Origin: Erysipelotrichaceae bacterium
Lineage (GTDB): Bacteria > Bacillota_I > Bacilli_A > ML615J-28 > CAG-313
Length of the DNA: 64,000 nucleotides
NCBI GenBank assembly: GCA_015059015.1
Contig: SVBG01000001.1
Span: 346,510-410,509, forward strand
Direction: 5' to 3'
Shown: positions 9,416-18,044 of the stretch, in pieces
Layout: the number at the start of each line of letters is the position of its first letter
Position numbering within the stretch: position 1 is the stretch's first letter
Position numbers and translations under genes: made by a program
The notes under the pieces: generated by a model
The model's input: the letters and a program-made list of their open reading frames with translations, nothing else
What the model was told of the DNA's origin: nothing
The model's database searches: none

Positions 9416-9429
9416 CGCAAACGCTTTCA
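9416..9429 (+). promoter_or_regulatory. cre-like operator 2 at the predicted transcription start
   Basis: CGCAAACGCTTTCA fits TGNAANCGNTNNCA at every defined base except the first. Placed over the predicted start site, it would give roadblock repression by CcpA or a LacI-family sugar regulator. Confidence 0.65.
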
Positions 9430-9456
9430 AATTATAAATAGGAGGAAAATAAATTT

Positions 9457-12400
9457 ATGAAAAAAGTCTTTGCTTTTTTAAGTGTATTTGCACTTACAAT
9501 CGCATTTGTTGGCTTTAGTGCTAAACCTGCTAATGCAGCTGGTGGCTTAATTACTGAAGACCCAACTTTAAGTGAAAATCAAATACCTATGTATATTATG
9601 GATAGTATCTATACTACATTCCCTAATTACTATGATTATGCAACTGCAGGTGATGACAAATGGGAAGGTGTTTCTCGTATGTATCCATGGAATGAAACTA
9701 GATTCCAATGTAAATTAATCGATGAAGATGGTAATTTTACTGGTAAAGAATATGCAGTTTATTTCTCTGGTTCTACAACTGCTACTAGTGCAGGTGCTGG
9801 TAATAACCTTTTATTCTACACTACTGATGCAGATGGTAATGTTAAACTAAATAGATTAAGTGGTGAAGCTAAATATGATGAAGCTGGTAATATTAAATGG
9901 GATTCAAGTGGTCTTCCAATGGACCCATCTCTATCTCACATGAGAAGTAATATTTCTGGTCAAGATGTAACATTTGATGCTCTTGAATTATGGGCAGCAT
10001 ATGGCAAAGCTGATAGTGGTGCTAACTTCTATAACCGTTCATTAGTATTTGATGGTAATGGTCGTATGGTTAGAGGTGTCGCTCCAGATGCTGGTTACTT
10101 ATTAGCTGGTGCTGAAGGCGCTTATGGTGTTACTGTTGCTCCTGAATACTGTTTCGTTGAAACTGGTGAAGTAGATGAAGAAGGTAACCCAATTAAAGAA
10201 GTAACTAAAATTAAAGAAGGTACAGTTTGTGCTGTTGAAGAAGTTGTTGATGAAAAAACTGAAGAAGTAAAACAAGTTACTCAATATATCACAAATCGTT
10301 TTGTATGGCAATACTTCTCTGCTGAAGAATTTGATCTTGAAACTGTTAATACAGTTCCTTACCTTTCTGAAGGTTGGGATGCTATGAAATGGGACTATGT
10401 AAATGAAGAAGAAGATGGTTATGTATGTATCGCATTCGTTAGTGGTGCAAATAGTGCTTCTGCATTTACATTAACTGCTGAACAATTAGCTGTTTATACT
10501 GCTACTTGTGAAGCTAATGGTTTAGAAGCTCCTACAGCTACTACATCTCGTATGCCAATGCGTCAAATTACAGTTCCAGCTGGTGGTTGGACTTATGACT
10601 ATGGTTTCTTAGATGCTGGTAAAGCTGGTTTACAAGACAAATATATGGACATGTTCATTGATGGTTACTACTATGGTAGAACACTTGATGAAGAAGGTAA
10701 AGGTATGGCTTACCAATCAACTCATGATTTCTCAACAAGTCCAATTTATGCTAAAGATATCCAAAACAATGGTGTTTCTTACCAAGTAATGGATGGACAA
10801 AATGTTATTGAAGTTCTTCAAGGTGAAGTTGTTTACCCAACTAAGAATATAGTTTATGCTGGTATGGCTAAATATTGGCAAACTCCTGGTGATTTCTTAT
10901 CTTATAAATCAGATACTTCTGTTCTAGAATTAACTGTAAAACAAGATGGTGTTACTGTTGTTCAACCTGCTACTGGTTATACTTCATTTGAAGATATGGT
11001 AGTAGACTTCATGAATGACGTTAATGCAACTGTTGGTGCAATCAAAGGTGAAGGTTATGTTCCTGTTGAAGTTCCTAAATTAGCTGATGGAATTACTACT
11101 ACTGGTGCATTCTATGCTACATTAAATAACAACATTATTTCTAATAATGAAACTTATGATAACTTTGCTAGAAACGATGAAATGTGGACTAAATGGTCTT
11201 GGTTATTTGAATATATGAATACTAAACTTGCTGATGCAGCTAAGATTGACTTAAAGAAACGTACTTGTCCTTCTCCAGGTAACTTTACATATGGTATTTG
11301 GGCATTCTTAACTGAATCTCCAGAAATCACTGGATGGCCAGCAAGTAAAGCTGACTTCTCTAATGGTGCTGCTCGTGAATGGTTAGATACAAGAACTAAC
11401 ATTGAAAAATGGGATCAATATTGTATCGATACTGCTACTGCTGCTGTAGATACTAACTATGTAATTAATTTCAAGGCTTACAATCCTAATACAAATCTTG
11501 AAACAGAATTAACAATTACATATGTTGTAGTTGATGAATATACTCCAATTCTTGAAATCAACAAGAACAATTTAATGTATGCTCCTAAACTAGTTGGTGA
11601 AAAACTTGAAATGCCTGTTATTGATGAATATTCATTCTGTACAGCTTACAATGCTAGATACAATGGTACTTCAATTAAAGGTGACAACATTTCTTACAAA
11701 GTTCACTATACTTCTGAAACATTAGACTTTGATAACCCAACTGAAGGTGATCACGTTGTTACTGCTAAAGTTTATAACCAAACTAAATGGGTTGAAAAAT
11801 CATTCGTAGTTTCTATTGAAGATATGACTGCACCTCGTGCATTTGCTGTTCAATCTATTACAATTGGTGTTGGTGAATACTTTGATTTATTAGATGCTAT
11901 TATTTATGCATACGATAACGTTGATGGTAATTTATTAGATATGAATAGAAGCAACTGGTATCAAGATGTTTCTACTAAGAAATTAGACGTTACAAAAGTT
12001 GGTAAATATCAAGTTGTTCTTGAAATTTGGGATTCAATGGATAATACAGCAACTGTAAGTTATGTTGTTAACGTTGTTAATAACCAAGTAAATGAAGATT
12101 TAGCAACTAGCGTTTCTGCTAATAAACAAGCTATTGATAATGTTGAAAGCTTAGTAATTGAAAACTTCGAAGCAATTAATGAAAACTTCGAAGCAATTAA
12201 AGAAAACTTTGAAGCAATCAATAATAAGTTTGAAGAAATCGACAATAAGTTTGATGCAGTTGATGACAAATTTGATGCTGTAAACGGTAAATTAGATGAA
12301 AATAAAAATGCTGTAAATGGTAAATTTGATGAAGTTGAAGAAAACTTTGAAGCTGTTAATGGCAACCTTGGTACATTAGCTGGTAAAGTTGATGCTATTC

Positions 12401-12501
12401 AAGCTGAATTCGATTCTAAATGTGGTTCTAAGAATGCTATTATGGTTCAATTCTTAGCTGCTACAAGTTTATTAGTTGTATTCTTAAGAAAGAAACACTA
12501 A
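9457..12501 (+). CDS. large surface protein with Ig-like domain, coiled-coil stalk and Cys-type C-terminal anchor
   Basis: This is a 1014-residue secreted protein. A signal peptide covers about residues 1-27 (ending PANA, cleavage after ANA). The central 700 residues are rich in Trp, Tyr and acidic residues and match no family I recognise. Residues about 785-865 resemble a DUF5011/bacterial Ig-like domain (DNVDGNL, VGKYQVVLEIWDSMDN). Residues about 901-970 are heptads such as ENFEAIN repeated, a long coiled coil. The end KCGSKN, a hydrophobic span and RKKH resemble the anchors of the two phosphodiester glycosidases. C-ending codons (AAC, TTC, TAC) are more frequent than in the neighbours, suggesting strong expression. 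It is transcribed from a promoter flanked by two cre-like operators. A role in surface sugar capture is inference. Confidence 0.7.
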   Translation: MKKVFAFLSVFALTIAFVGFSAKPANAAGGLITEDPTLSENQIPMYIMDSIYTTFPNYYDYATAGDDKWEGVSRMYPWNETRFQCKLIDEDGNFTGKEYAVYFSGSTTATSAGAGNNLLFYTTDADGNVKLNRLSGEAKYDEAGNIKWDSSGLPMDPSLSHMRSNISGQDVTFDALELWAAYGKADSGANFYNRSLVFDGNGRMVRGVAPDAGYLLAGAEGAYGVTVAPEYCFVETGEVDEEGNPIKEVTKIKEGTVCAVEEVVDEKTEEVKQVTQYITNRFVWQYFSAEEFDLETVNTVPYLSEGWDAMKWDYVNEEEDGYVCIAFVSGANSASAFTLTAEQLAVYTATCEANGLEAPTATTSRMPMRQITVPAGGWTYDYGFLDAGKAGLQDKYMDMFIDGYYYGRTLDEEGKGMAYQSTHDFSTSPIYAKDIQNNGVSYQVMDGQNVIEVLQGEVVYPTKNIVYAGMAKYWQTPGDFLSYKSDTSVLELTVKQDGVTVVQPATGYTSFEDMVVDFMNDVNATVGAIKGEGYVPVEVPKLADGITTTGAFYATLNNNIISNNETYDNFARNDEMWTKWSWLFEYMNTKLADAAKIDLKKRTCPSPGNFTYGIWAFLTESPEITGWPASKADFSNGAAREWLDTRTNIEKWDQYCIDTATAAVDTNYVINFKAYNPNTNLETELTITYVVVDEYTPILEINKNNLMYAPKLVGEKLEMPVIDEYSFCTAYNARYNGTSIKGDNISYKVHYTSETLDFDNPTEGDHVVTAKVYNQTKWVEKSFVVSIEDMTAPRAFAVQSITIGVGEYFDLLDAIIYAYDNVDGNLLDMNRSNWYQDVSTKKLDVTKVGKYQVVLEIWDSMDNTATVSYVVNVVNNQVNEDLATSVSANKQAIDNVESLVIENFEAINENFEAIKENFEAINNKFEEIDNKFDAVDDKFDAVNGKLDENKNAVNGKFDEVEENFEAVNGNLGTLAGKVDAIQAEFDSKCGSKNAIMVQFLAATSLLVVFLRKKH
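12160..12372 (+). repeat. 21-base/7-residue heptad repeats (coiled-coil stalk)
   Basis: About ten consecutive seven-residue units of the type N-F-E-A-I-N-E or K-F-D-A-V-N-G are encoded. Early copies share the 15-base word GAAAACTTCGAAGCA. Phe/Leu and Ile/Val occupy the a/d positions. Confidence 0.85.
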
Positions 12502-12519
12502 TTCTAAAATAAAAAATTT

Positions 12520-12547
12520 AGGAGGGTGGAGGTAGCTTCATCCTCCT
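12520..12547 (+). terminator. strong intergenic hairpin
   Basis: AGGAGGGTGGA pairs with TTCATCCTCCT (11 bp, two G-T) over a 6-base loop. The downstream T-run is weak (TTTAT), so it may be a leaky terminator or mRNA-stabilising hairpin limiting expression of the downstream acetyltransferase. It also buries an AGGAGG that could be mistaken for a ribosome site. Confidence 0.55.
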
Positions 12548-12592
12548 TTATAAGAAAACTAAATAAAATTTAAGTGAAACGATTTAATTGAT

Positions 12593-13540
12593 ATGAAAAT
12601 AATAAATCTTAAAGAGTATGAAAAATTAGAACAAATATATCAAATTTGGAATGCTGAATATGGTAATATCTTTCCAATTAGTGCTGAATTATTTAATCGT
12701 AACATTGAAAATATATACATGAAAGCGTCGTATGTTGCAATTGATGATGAGAAATTAGTTGGATTTGTTATTGGAAAAGTTTGGCATGATTTATATGAAG
12801 TTAAAGGGTATGATGAAATTGGATGGATTAGTTTAATTTATGTAACACCTAAATACCGAAAATTAGGCATAGGTACTGAACTTCTTAATTTATCTATAGA
12901 TGCAATGAAAGAACGTGGTGTTAAAGTAATTAATATTGGAAAAGATTATAATAATTTCTTTCCAGGATTACCAGTAGATCTTATTAAATATCAAACTTGG
13001 TTTCAAAACAGAGGGTTTGAATATACTTATCAAACTCATGATCTTATTTCGAGAAATAATAAAAATAAGTTGAAAATTGTTAATAACAATTATAAGTTTA
13101 TTAGTGCCAGTGGGTTAGATAAAGATTTAGTGATTAAATTTATTGAAACTAATTGGCCTGGTAGATGGACAAAAGAAGCCATTGATTACTATAACAATGG
13201 TGGAACAGGAAATGAATACCTTATTTGTCTTAACGACAAAAATGAAATTTGTGCTTTTTCAAAAGTTTGTTATCCAACAACTTCTATTAAGCATATCAGC
13301 AATAGCCATACATGGCGTGCTAGATTTGACGCTCTTGGTGGGATTGGCCCTTTAGGTGTTGCCCCTTCCTATCGTGGAAACCATTTAGGGTATGATATTG
13401 TAGCTGCAGCAGTAAATAATTTAATTGATGCTAATGTTACAGAAATGATTATTGATTGGACTGGTCTTTTAGACTTTTACAGAAAAATGGGGTTTGAAGT
13501 ATGGAAATCATACTCGTATCTTTTTAAAAAATTAAAATAA
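12593..13540 (+). CDS. tandem-GNAT N-acetyltransferase
   Basis: This 315-residue protein contains two GNAT folds. The first (about 1-150) has the acetyl-CoA motif VTPKYRKLGIGTELL, and the second (about 165-315) has VAPSYRGNHLGYDIV followed by DFYRKMGFEVWKSY. Double-GNAT proteins acetylate small amines such as amino sugars, and the setting among GlcNAc-related genes suggests a sugar or peptide substrate, which is inference. No clear Shine-Dalgarno precedes this ATG, so expression is probably modest or coupled. It sits between two highly expressed surface-protein genes. Confidence 0.8.
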   Translation: MKIINLKEYEKLEQIYQIWNAEYGNIFPISAELFNRNIENIYMKASYVAIDDEKLVGFVIGKVWHDLYEVKGYDEIGWISLIYVTPKYRKLGIGTELLNLSIDAMKERGVKVINIGKDYNNFFPGLPVDLIKYQTWFQNRGFEYTYQTHDLISRNNKNKLKIVNNNYKFISASGLDKDLVIKFIETNWPGRWTKEAIDYYNNGGTGNEYLICLNDKNEICAFSKVCYPTTSIKHISNSHTWRARFDALGGIGPLGVAPSYRGNHLGYDIVAAAVNNLIDANVTEMIIDWTGLLDFYRKMGFEVWKSYSYLFKKLK

Positions 13541-13555
13541 AGAAAGGATAAAAAA

Positions 13556-15700
13556 ATGAGAAAATCATTTGTAAAAACATTATTATTATTATGTTTAGTT
13601 CTTATCATTAGCTTTGGTGCTTCTTGTAAGAAAAAATGTAAAAATCATGATTATGTAGATGGCGTTTGTACAAAATGTGAAGCTGTAGACCCAGATTATA
13701 AACCTCATACACATAGTTATGTTGAAGGTAAATGTGAATGTGGTGCTGTAGACCCAGATTATAAACCTCATACACATAATTATGTTGAAGGTAAATGTGA
13801 ATGTGGTGCTGTAGACCCAGATTATAAACCTCATACACATAATTATGTTGAAGGTAAATGTGAATGTGGTGCTGTAGACCCAGATTATAATGATGATCAT
13901 GAACACGTATATGTTAATGGTTATTGTGAATGTGGTGCTAAAGACCCTAACTATAAAGTTGTTTATACAATTACTTTCAATTTAAATGGTGGTACTTTAA
14001 CAGGTGCTCCTAAAGAATATGATGGTTCTACTAAAGTAACTCTTCCAGCTCCAACTAAAGACAATTATGACTTTGATGGTTGGTATGAAAATGATAAATT
14101 CTCTGGCTCAGCTGTAACTGAAATTGCTAAAGGTTCTACTGGAAATAAAACTTTCTATGCAAAATGGGTTGAAAAAACAGTTATTCCTGGTGGGAATCCT
14201 TGGGAATTAAATAGAGCTGGATTTGATGGACAAAGCATGAATTATTTAATTAAAGTTTTACCTGTTGCAGAATTTGACCCATATGATGCTGGTTATACTG
14301 GAACAAAACAAGCTTTAAAACAAGCTCACCAAGCTGATGTTGAAGATGCTTACAATATTAATATTGTATATTCTGCATGGGATAATGATGCTCAATGGGG
14401 TCCTACCAGAGTTGAATTTATTAAAAATAGCTTTATCGATAGTTCATTCCAAAAGAAAAATGTTTATGCTGTAAACATTACTTCACAATGGATTCCAACT
14501 CTTGTTAAAGCTGACTGTTTAGCTGAATTATATAACTATGAATTAGAAGAAGGTATTTTTGCAGATTACGATTATGAACAAGATTCAACAATTAATGAAT
14601 CTGTAGCTGTTCGTAGAAAAGTTTATGGTTACCAAACTGGTTCTGCTCGTCCTGACTATTTCTTATACTACAATGCAACTAAGATTGCTAATATCGGTAT
14701 GGATGATCCTGCTGAAATGTGGTTTAGAGGTGAATGGACTTGGTCTAACTTTGATAAGTGGGTAAGAGATGCTCAAATCAAACTTGGTTCTGGTGAATTT
14801 GCAATTGACTGTGGTTATGCAGAATTTATTATTGGTGCTGCTCCTGCTCAAGGTGCTCAATTAATTAATGCATCTCGTGGTAATATTATGTTTACTAAAT
14901 CATCAGTAACTAATATTGTTGATAAGATGAAAGCTTACTATAAGGAAGGCTTCTGGGATACTAAACATGGTGTTCAAGACGTTTCTACAAACTTTAAAGC
15001 TGGTAAGACTTTAATTCATACTGGTAGCTTATGGTTCTTAAAAGAATCTACTCGTTTCACACCAGAAGGTGAAGAAAATGGTATTCAATTTAAGATGGGT
15101 GTAGTTCCTTATCCACTTGATGATAATACTACAGTTACTCCATATACTGAACCATATTCATATGAAGATGCTGAAGGTAACTTAGTAGAAGTAACTGAAC
15201 CATTAAAAACTAGAACTAATGAAACATTAACTACTAAGACTGGTGAACCAATTTATGGTATTGATTTATCTGAATCTAACTTCTTAATCCCTTATACTGG
15301 TAGTTCATGCTTCTCATTAATGAACTATGCTGGTGAAGGCCAAAATGGTATTAATACTTCAATCGCATTCTGTATCCTTCATGACTTATTATCTGATATG
15401 GCACCAGACCCTGCTGATGATGGATTAACTGCTGATGATGGATATCGTCTATACTTAAATAAGAAACTTGACTATACAATTGACGTTGAAGTAATTATGT
15501 CAGTTCAAGATTCTTCATTATCTTATTATGAATTAATGGAAGTTCTTTCTATGACAGTTGGTGGTGGTTCACACTTTGGTCCTAACGGATTCTGGGTTGT
15601 TGCATCAGGTATGATGACAAGTGAAGATACTCCTGCTACTAAACTTAAGGAAATTGAAACTCCTTATAAAGAAGCATTACAAAGCTTAGGTTATAACTAA
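13556..15700 (+). CDS. extracellular solute-binding lipoprotein with H-x-H/C-x-C-G repeats and InlB-type repeat
   Basis: This is a 714-residue modular lipoprotein. Residues 1-22 are a lipoprotein signal ending FGASC. Residues about 28-135 hold five H-x-H...C-x-C-G repeats (the first degenerate, the last diverged). Residues about 138-208 form an InlB/Listeria-Bacteroides B-repeat (YTITFNLNGG ... FDGWYEN ... FYAKW). From about 210 to the end it resembles a family 1 sugar-binding protein, with patterns such as RKVYGYQTGSARPDYFLYYN and GEWTWSNFDKWVRDAQ. It would deliver sugar to a MalF/MalG-type permease such as that at 1443-3639. Binding domains mounted on repeat spacers are unusual for solute-binding proteins. 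Confidence 0.85.
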   Translation: MRKSFVKTLLLLCLVLIISFGASCKKKCKNHDYVDGVCTKCEAVDPDYKPHTHSYVEGKCECGAVDPDYKPHTHNYVEGKCECGAVDPDYKPHTHNYVEGKCECGAVDPDYNDDHEHVYVNGYCECGAKDPNYKVVYTITFNLNGGTLTGAPKEYDGSTKVTLPAPTKDNYDFDGWYENDKFSGSAVTEIAKGSTGNKTFYAKWVEKTVIPGGNPWELNRAGFDGQSMNYLIKVLPVAEFDPYDAGYTGTKQALKQAHQADVEDAYNINIVYSAWDNDAQWGPTRVEFIKNSFIDSSFQKKNVYAVNITSQWIPTLVKADCLAELYNYELEEGIFADYDYEQDSTINESVAVRRKVYGYQTGSARPDYFLYYNATKIANIGMDDPAEMWFRGEWTWSNFDKWVRDAQIKLGSGEFAIDCGYAEFIIGAAPAQGAQLINASRGNIMFTKSSVTNIVDKMKAYYKEGFWDTKHGVQDVSTNFKAGKTLIHTGSLWFLKESTRFTPEGEENGIQFKMGVVPYPLDDNTTVTPYTEPYSYEDAEGNLVEVTEPLKTRTNETLTTKTGEPIYGIDLSESNFLIPYTGSSCFSLMNYAGEGQNGINTSIAFCILHDLLSDMAPDPADDGLTADDGYRLYLNKKLDYTIDVEVIMSVQDSSLSYYELMEVLSMTVGGGSHFGPNGFWVVASGMMTSEDTPATKLKEIETPYKEALQSLGYN
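13645..13955 (+). repeat. five in-frame H-x-H...C-x-C-G repeat units
   Basis: Copies two to four share almost identical 63-base DNA (protein unit PHTHNYVEGKCECGAVDPDY). The first unit has CTKC and the last is diverged. The unit is homologous to the repeats in the glycosidases at 4445 and 47958. Confidence 0.9.
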
Positions 15701-15720
15701 GATTTATAATTTTTTAAATT

Positions 15721-15762
15721 AGAGTTAGTTCAAAAGTTAGTCTTTTGACTAACTCTTTTTTT
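15721..15762 (+). terminator. intrinsic terminator after the binding-protein gene
   Basis: AGAGTTAGTTCAAAAG pairs with CTTTTGACTAACTCT (one bulge), followed by seven T. Confidence 0.92.
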
Positions 15763-15799
15763 ATTCATAAGGAAACTTCATATTTTCTAAAAAATTCTA

Positions 15800-15828
15800 T
15801 TGTTTTTAATAATTTGAAATGGTATAAT
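15800..15828 (+). promoter_or_regulatory. promoter of leader RNA copy 1
   Basis: TTGTTT, a 17-base spacer and TATAAT. The same layout (TTGACT-N17-TATAAT) precedes the second copy at 29874. Confidence 0.75.
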
Positions 15829-15845
15829 TATAGTGTATGAATTAC

Positions 15846-16057
15846 AAGTTTTAAAGGTTATTATTTACTCTAAAGGAGTAATAATCATATTGAAATTCTT
15901 GCTACTCCTGGAGAAACAGGTAACTTAAAGAACTCTCGCTTTAAAGGTTACGCGGGTATTGACATAATAAGAGATATATTTATTTCTAAATTTAGAAATA
16001 GAATCTTTTATATTGTTGATACCCCTTTTTATTTATAAAAGGAAAGGGGGTGAAAAG
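15846..16057 (+). ncRNA. structured leader RNA, copy 1 (upstream of tnpB remnant)
   Basis: This roughly 210-base region is about 80 percent alike to 29926-30121. Visible stems are: TATTATTTACTC with GAGTAATAAT; CCTG/CAGG (15907-15920), which is CCTA/TAGG in copy 2; GTAAC with GTTAC; a long GGGTAT...ATACCC helix enclosing ATTTCTA/TAGAAAT; and CCCCTTT with AAAGGGG. The last helix covers the Shine-Dalgarno, and its CCCC is shared with the GGGTAT/ATACCCC helix. That gives mutually exclusive folds, as in a translational switch. It resembles structured leaders reported upstream of IS605 orfB genes, but I cannot confirm the family. Confidence 0.7.
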
Positions 16058-16061
16058 ATAT

Positions 16062-17103
16062 GTTTAAAGTAATAAAGTATAAATATATTCCAACAAAAAA
16101 AGAAAGAAGATTATTAAGACTTTTATGTCATATATCTAAAAACTTATATAATAGTGCTCTTTATATCTTAAACAAGAATATTTTAAAACTAAAAAAGTGA
16201 TTAAATATTATGATTTAAATAAAATAATGAGTGATAATGATAATTATAAAATATTAAATTCATATATTTTAATTTGTATTATTAAATCAGTCCATACAGC
16301 ATTTACTAATTTTTCAAATAAAATAACTAAATTGCCAAAATATTTTAAAAAGAACGATTGTTATTAAATATACACAGAACAAATACTACCTAAAATTATT
16401 AATAAAAAACTAGTAATTAAACTTCCTTTGTCTAACTTAACTAGAACAAGTAAAACATTTAATAAAATGTTTGAAGATGAACTAATTAATAAATTCATCA
16501 AGGAGTCAGACATAAAAAGAGTTTTGATATTTTTTTTAAAATACCTGAAGTAATAAAAGATAAAGATATAAGAGTATTTAAAATTATACCTTCTTTTAAA
16601 GGACTATCATAAGATATTCATATTACATATGTTGATGATACAAATATTAAAATAAATAAAAATCCCAATCAAATTATGCCAATAGACTTAGGAGTAAATA
16701 ATCTAGCAATCTGTGTGCTTTTTAATAATGAATCGTTTATTATTGATGGTAAATACTTAAAATCAATTAACCATTTTTATAATAAACAAAAAGCATATTT
16801 ATAATCAAAAATAAAATAAAAGAACTGTGCAAAAGATACAATATTAAATATATTGAAATAAACGAAGCATACACATCAATATGTTCATTTTATGATAATG
16901 AAGAAATTAAATATCACAAAAGCTATTTAGGAAAAAGAATAACAAGAAGCCTCTTTAAGACAAAAGAATGAAAGATCATTAATGCAGATGTTAATGGCGA
17001 ATTAAATATCTTAAAAAAAGGTAAACCCGATAGAACTGATATAATATCATTCTTGAGGAATATAGGTCAAACAGTACCAATAAGACAAAAAATCAAGTTA
17101 TAA
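16062..17103 (+). pseudogene. tnpB: decayed IS605-type TnpB (OrfB)
   Basis: The frame opens MFKVIKYKYIPTKKERRLL, the N-terminal fold of TnpB. It is then broken by a frameshift near 16178, stops near 16366, 16610 and 16802, and a TGA near 16969. Recognisable RuvC parts survive: PIDLGVNNLAI (RuvC-I Asp), YIEINEAYTS (RuvC-II Glu) and NADVNGELNI (RuvC-III Asp). TnpB is an RNA-guided nuclease encoded by IS605 elements. No TnpA is seen. The element is dead, but its leader RNA looks intact. Confidence 0.9.
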
Positions 17104-17190
17104 ACGAAATATTACGTTTAATAACTTGATTTAATGCTTCTTATAAAACAAGAGCGAATGCTCTTAGATGATTTTTTTTAAAAATCATTT
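17094..17190 (+). repeat. hairpin cluster at the right end of the tnpB remnant
   Basis: Three successive hairpins are present: CAAGTTATAAACG with CGTTTAATAACTTG (17094-17128), AAGAGC with GCTCTT (17150-17165), and ATGATTTTT with AAAAATCAT (17168-17188). They occupy the place where IS605 elements carry their right-end palindrome and the scaffold of the TnpB guide RNA. The last one can act as a terminator. Confidence 0.6.
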
Positions 17191-17333
17191 TGTTCTTTAA
17201 AAAAGGTCTAATTAGGATGAGATTATTTTCTTTAGTAAAAGTAAAGTAAAATATGTATTAATATGTTATACTATATAATAAGAACATGTATGATATATAT
17301 AATATGAATTTTTATTTTAAATAGGAGAAATAA

Positions 17334-18044
17334 ATGGCAAATTTAGATTATGAGCAAAAATTAAATTCTAAACCATATCGATTTTTTGATCAAGTGTATC
17401 GTTTGTTAGTTTTAAATGTAATTACAATTCTTTTAAGTGCTACATTAATTGGGATGTTTCCTGCTTTTGTTGCCACTACTGCAACCCTAAAACAAGGAAA
17501 TCAAATGAATGTTTTTAAACAATTTATTAAAAATTTTTTACACTATTTTAAAAAATCTTTTTTTGTTGGACTTATTTTATTTTTTGTATATGCAGTTAAT
17601 ATATATGCATTTTATTTTTATGCAACTTCAGTAGTTGAAGATGTACAAGATTTTGATTGGACACTATTATTTGTAAATGCAGGATTTATTGTAAGTATAG
17701 TAATGTTTGTAATAATTACATTATTATCTGTTCATTTACCACTTTTAATTATAACGTTTGAATCTTTAACAGTTGGTGAAACATATAGAACAAGTCTATA
17801 TGTTTCAATTAGATATATTATTACTACACTTATATTATTTGTGTTACAAGTTTTAATAATAGGATCATTTATATACTGTATGGTGGATCCTAGATTTTTA
17901 GCAGTATGGTTACTTGTTGGAATTAGTTTACCTGTATTTTTGCAAGTAAAATTTACAACAGCAGTATATTATAAACTAAGTCAAATTGATTTTGAACAAA
18001 TTATGTATCAAGTAGAAGATGAGGAGGATGAAAGTAATGAATAA
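17334..18044 (+). CDS. YesL/DUF624 family membrane protein (second copy)
   Basis: This 236-residue protein has about five membrane spans. The opening YRFFDQVYRLLVLNVITILL is the family signature, and it is a paralogue of the protein at 3669. It has a GGAGAAA ribosome site and heads the MurNAc-recycling operon, with its last 8 bases overlapping namZ. The function is unknown. The placement suggests a role in uptake of cell-wall sugars, which would fill the place of the PTS permease MurP that is absent here; this is inference. Confidence 0.8.
   Translation: MANLDYEQKLNSKPYRFFDQVYRLLVLNVITILLSATLIGMFPAFVATTATLKQGNQMNVFKQFIKNFLHYFKKSFFVGLILFFVYAVNIYAFYFYATSVVEDVQDFDWTLLFVNAGFIVSIVMFVIITLLSVHLPLLIITFESLTVGETYRTSLYVSIRYIITTLILFVLQVLIIGSFIYCMVDPRFLAVWLLVGISLPVFLQVKFTTAVYYKLSQIDFEQIMYQVEDEEDESNE

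Noticed and set aside
12060..12365. Minus-strand ORF opposite the heptad repeats
   Set aside because: It is a shadow of the coiled-coil coding repeats, with Ser/Leu-rich low complexity.
15846..16057. Leader RNA considered as a group I intron (IStron) or a common metabolite riboswitch
   Set aside because: No conserved group I core (P7-like) or hallmark of TPP, SAM, FMN, purine, lysine, glycine or c-di-GMP aptamers could be seen.
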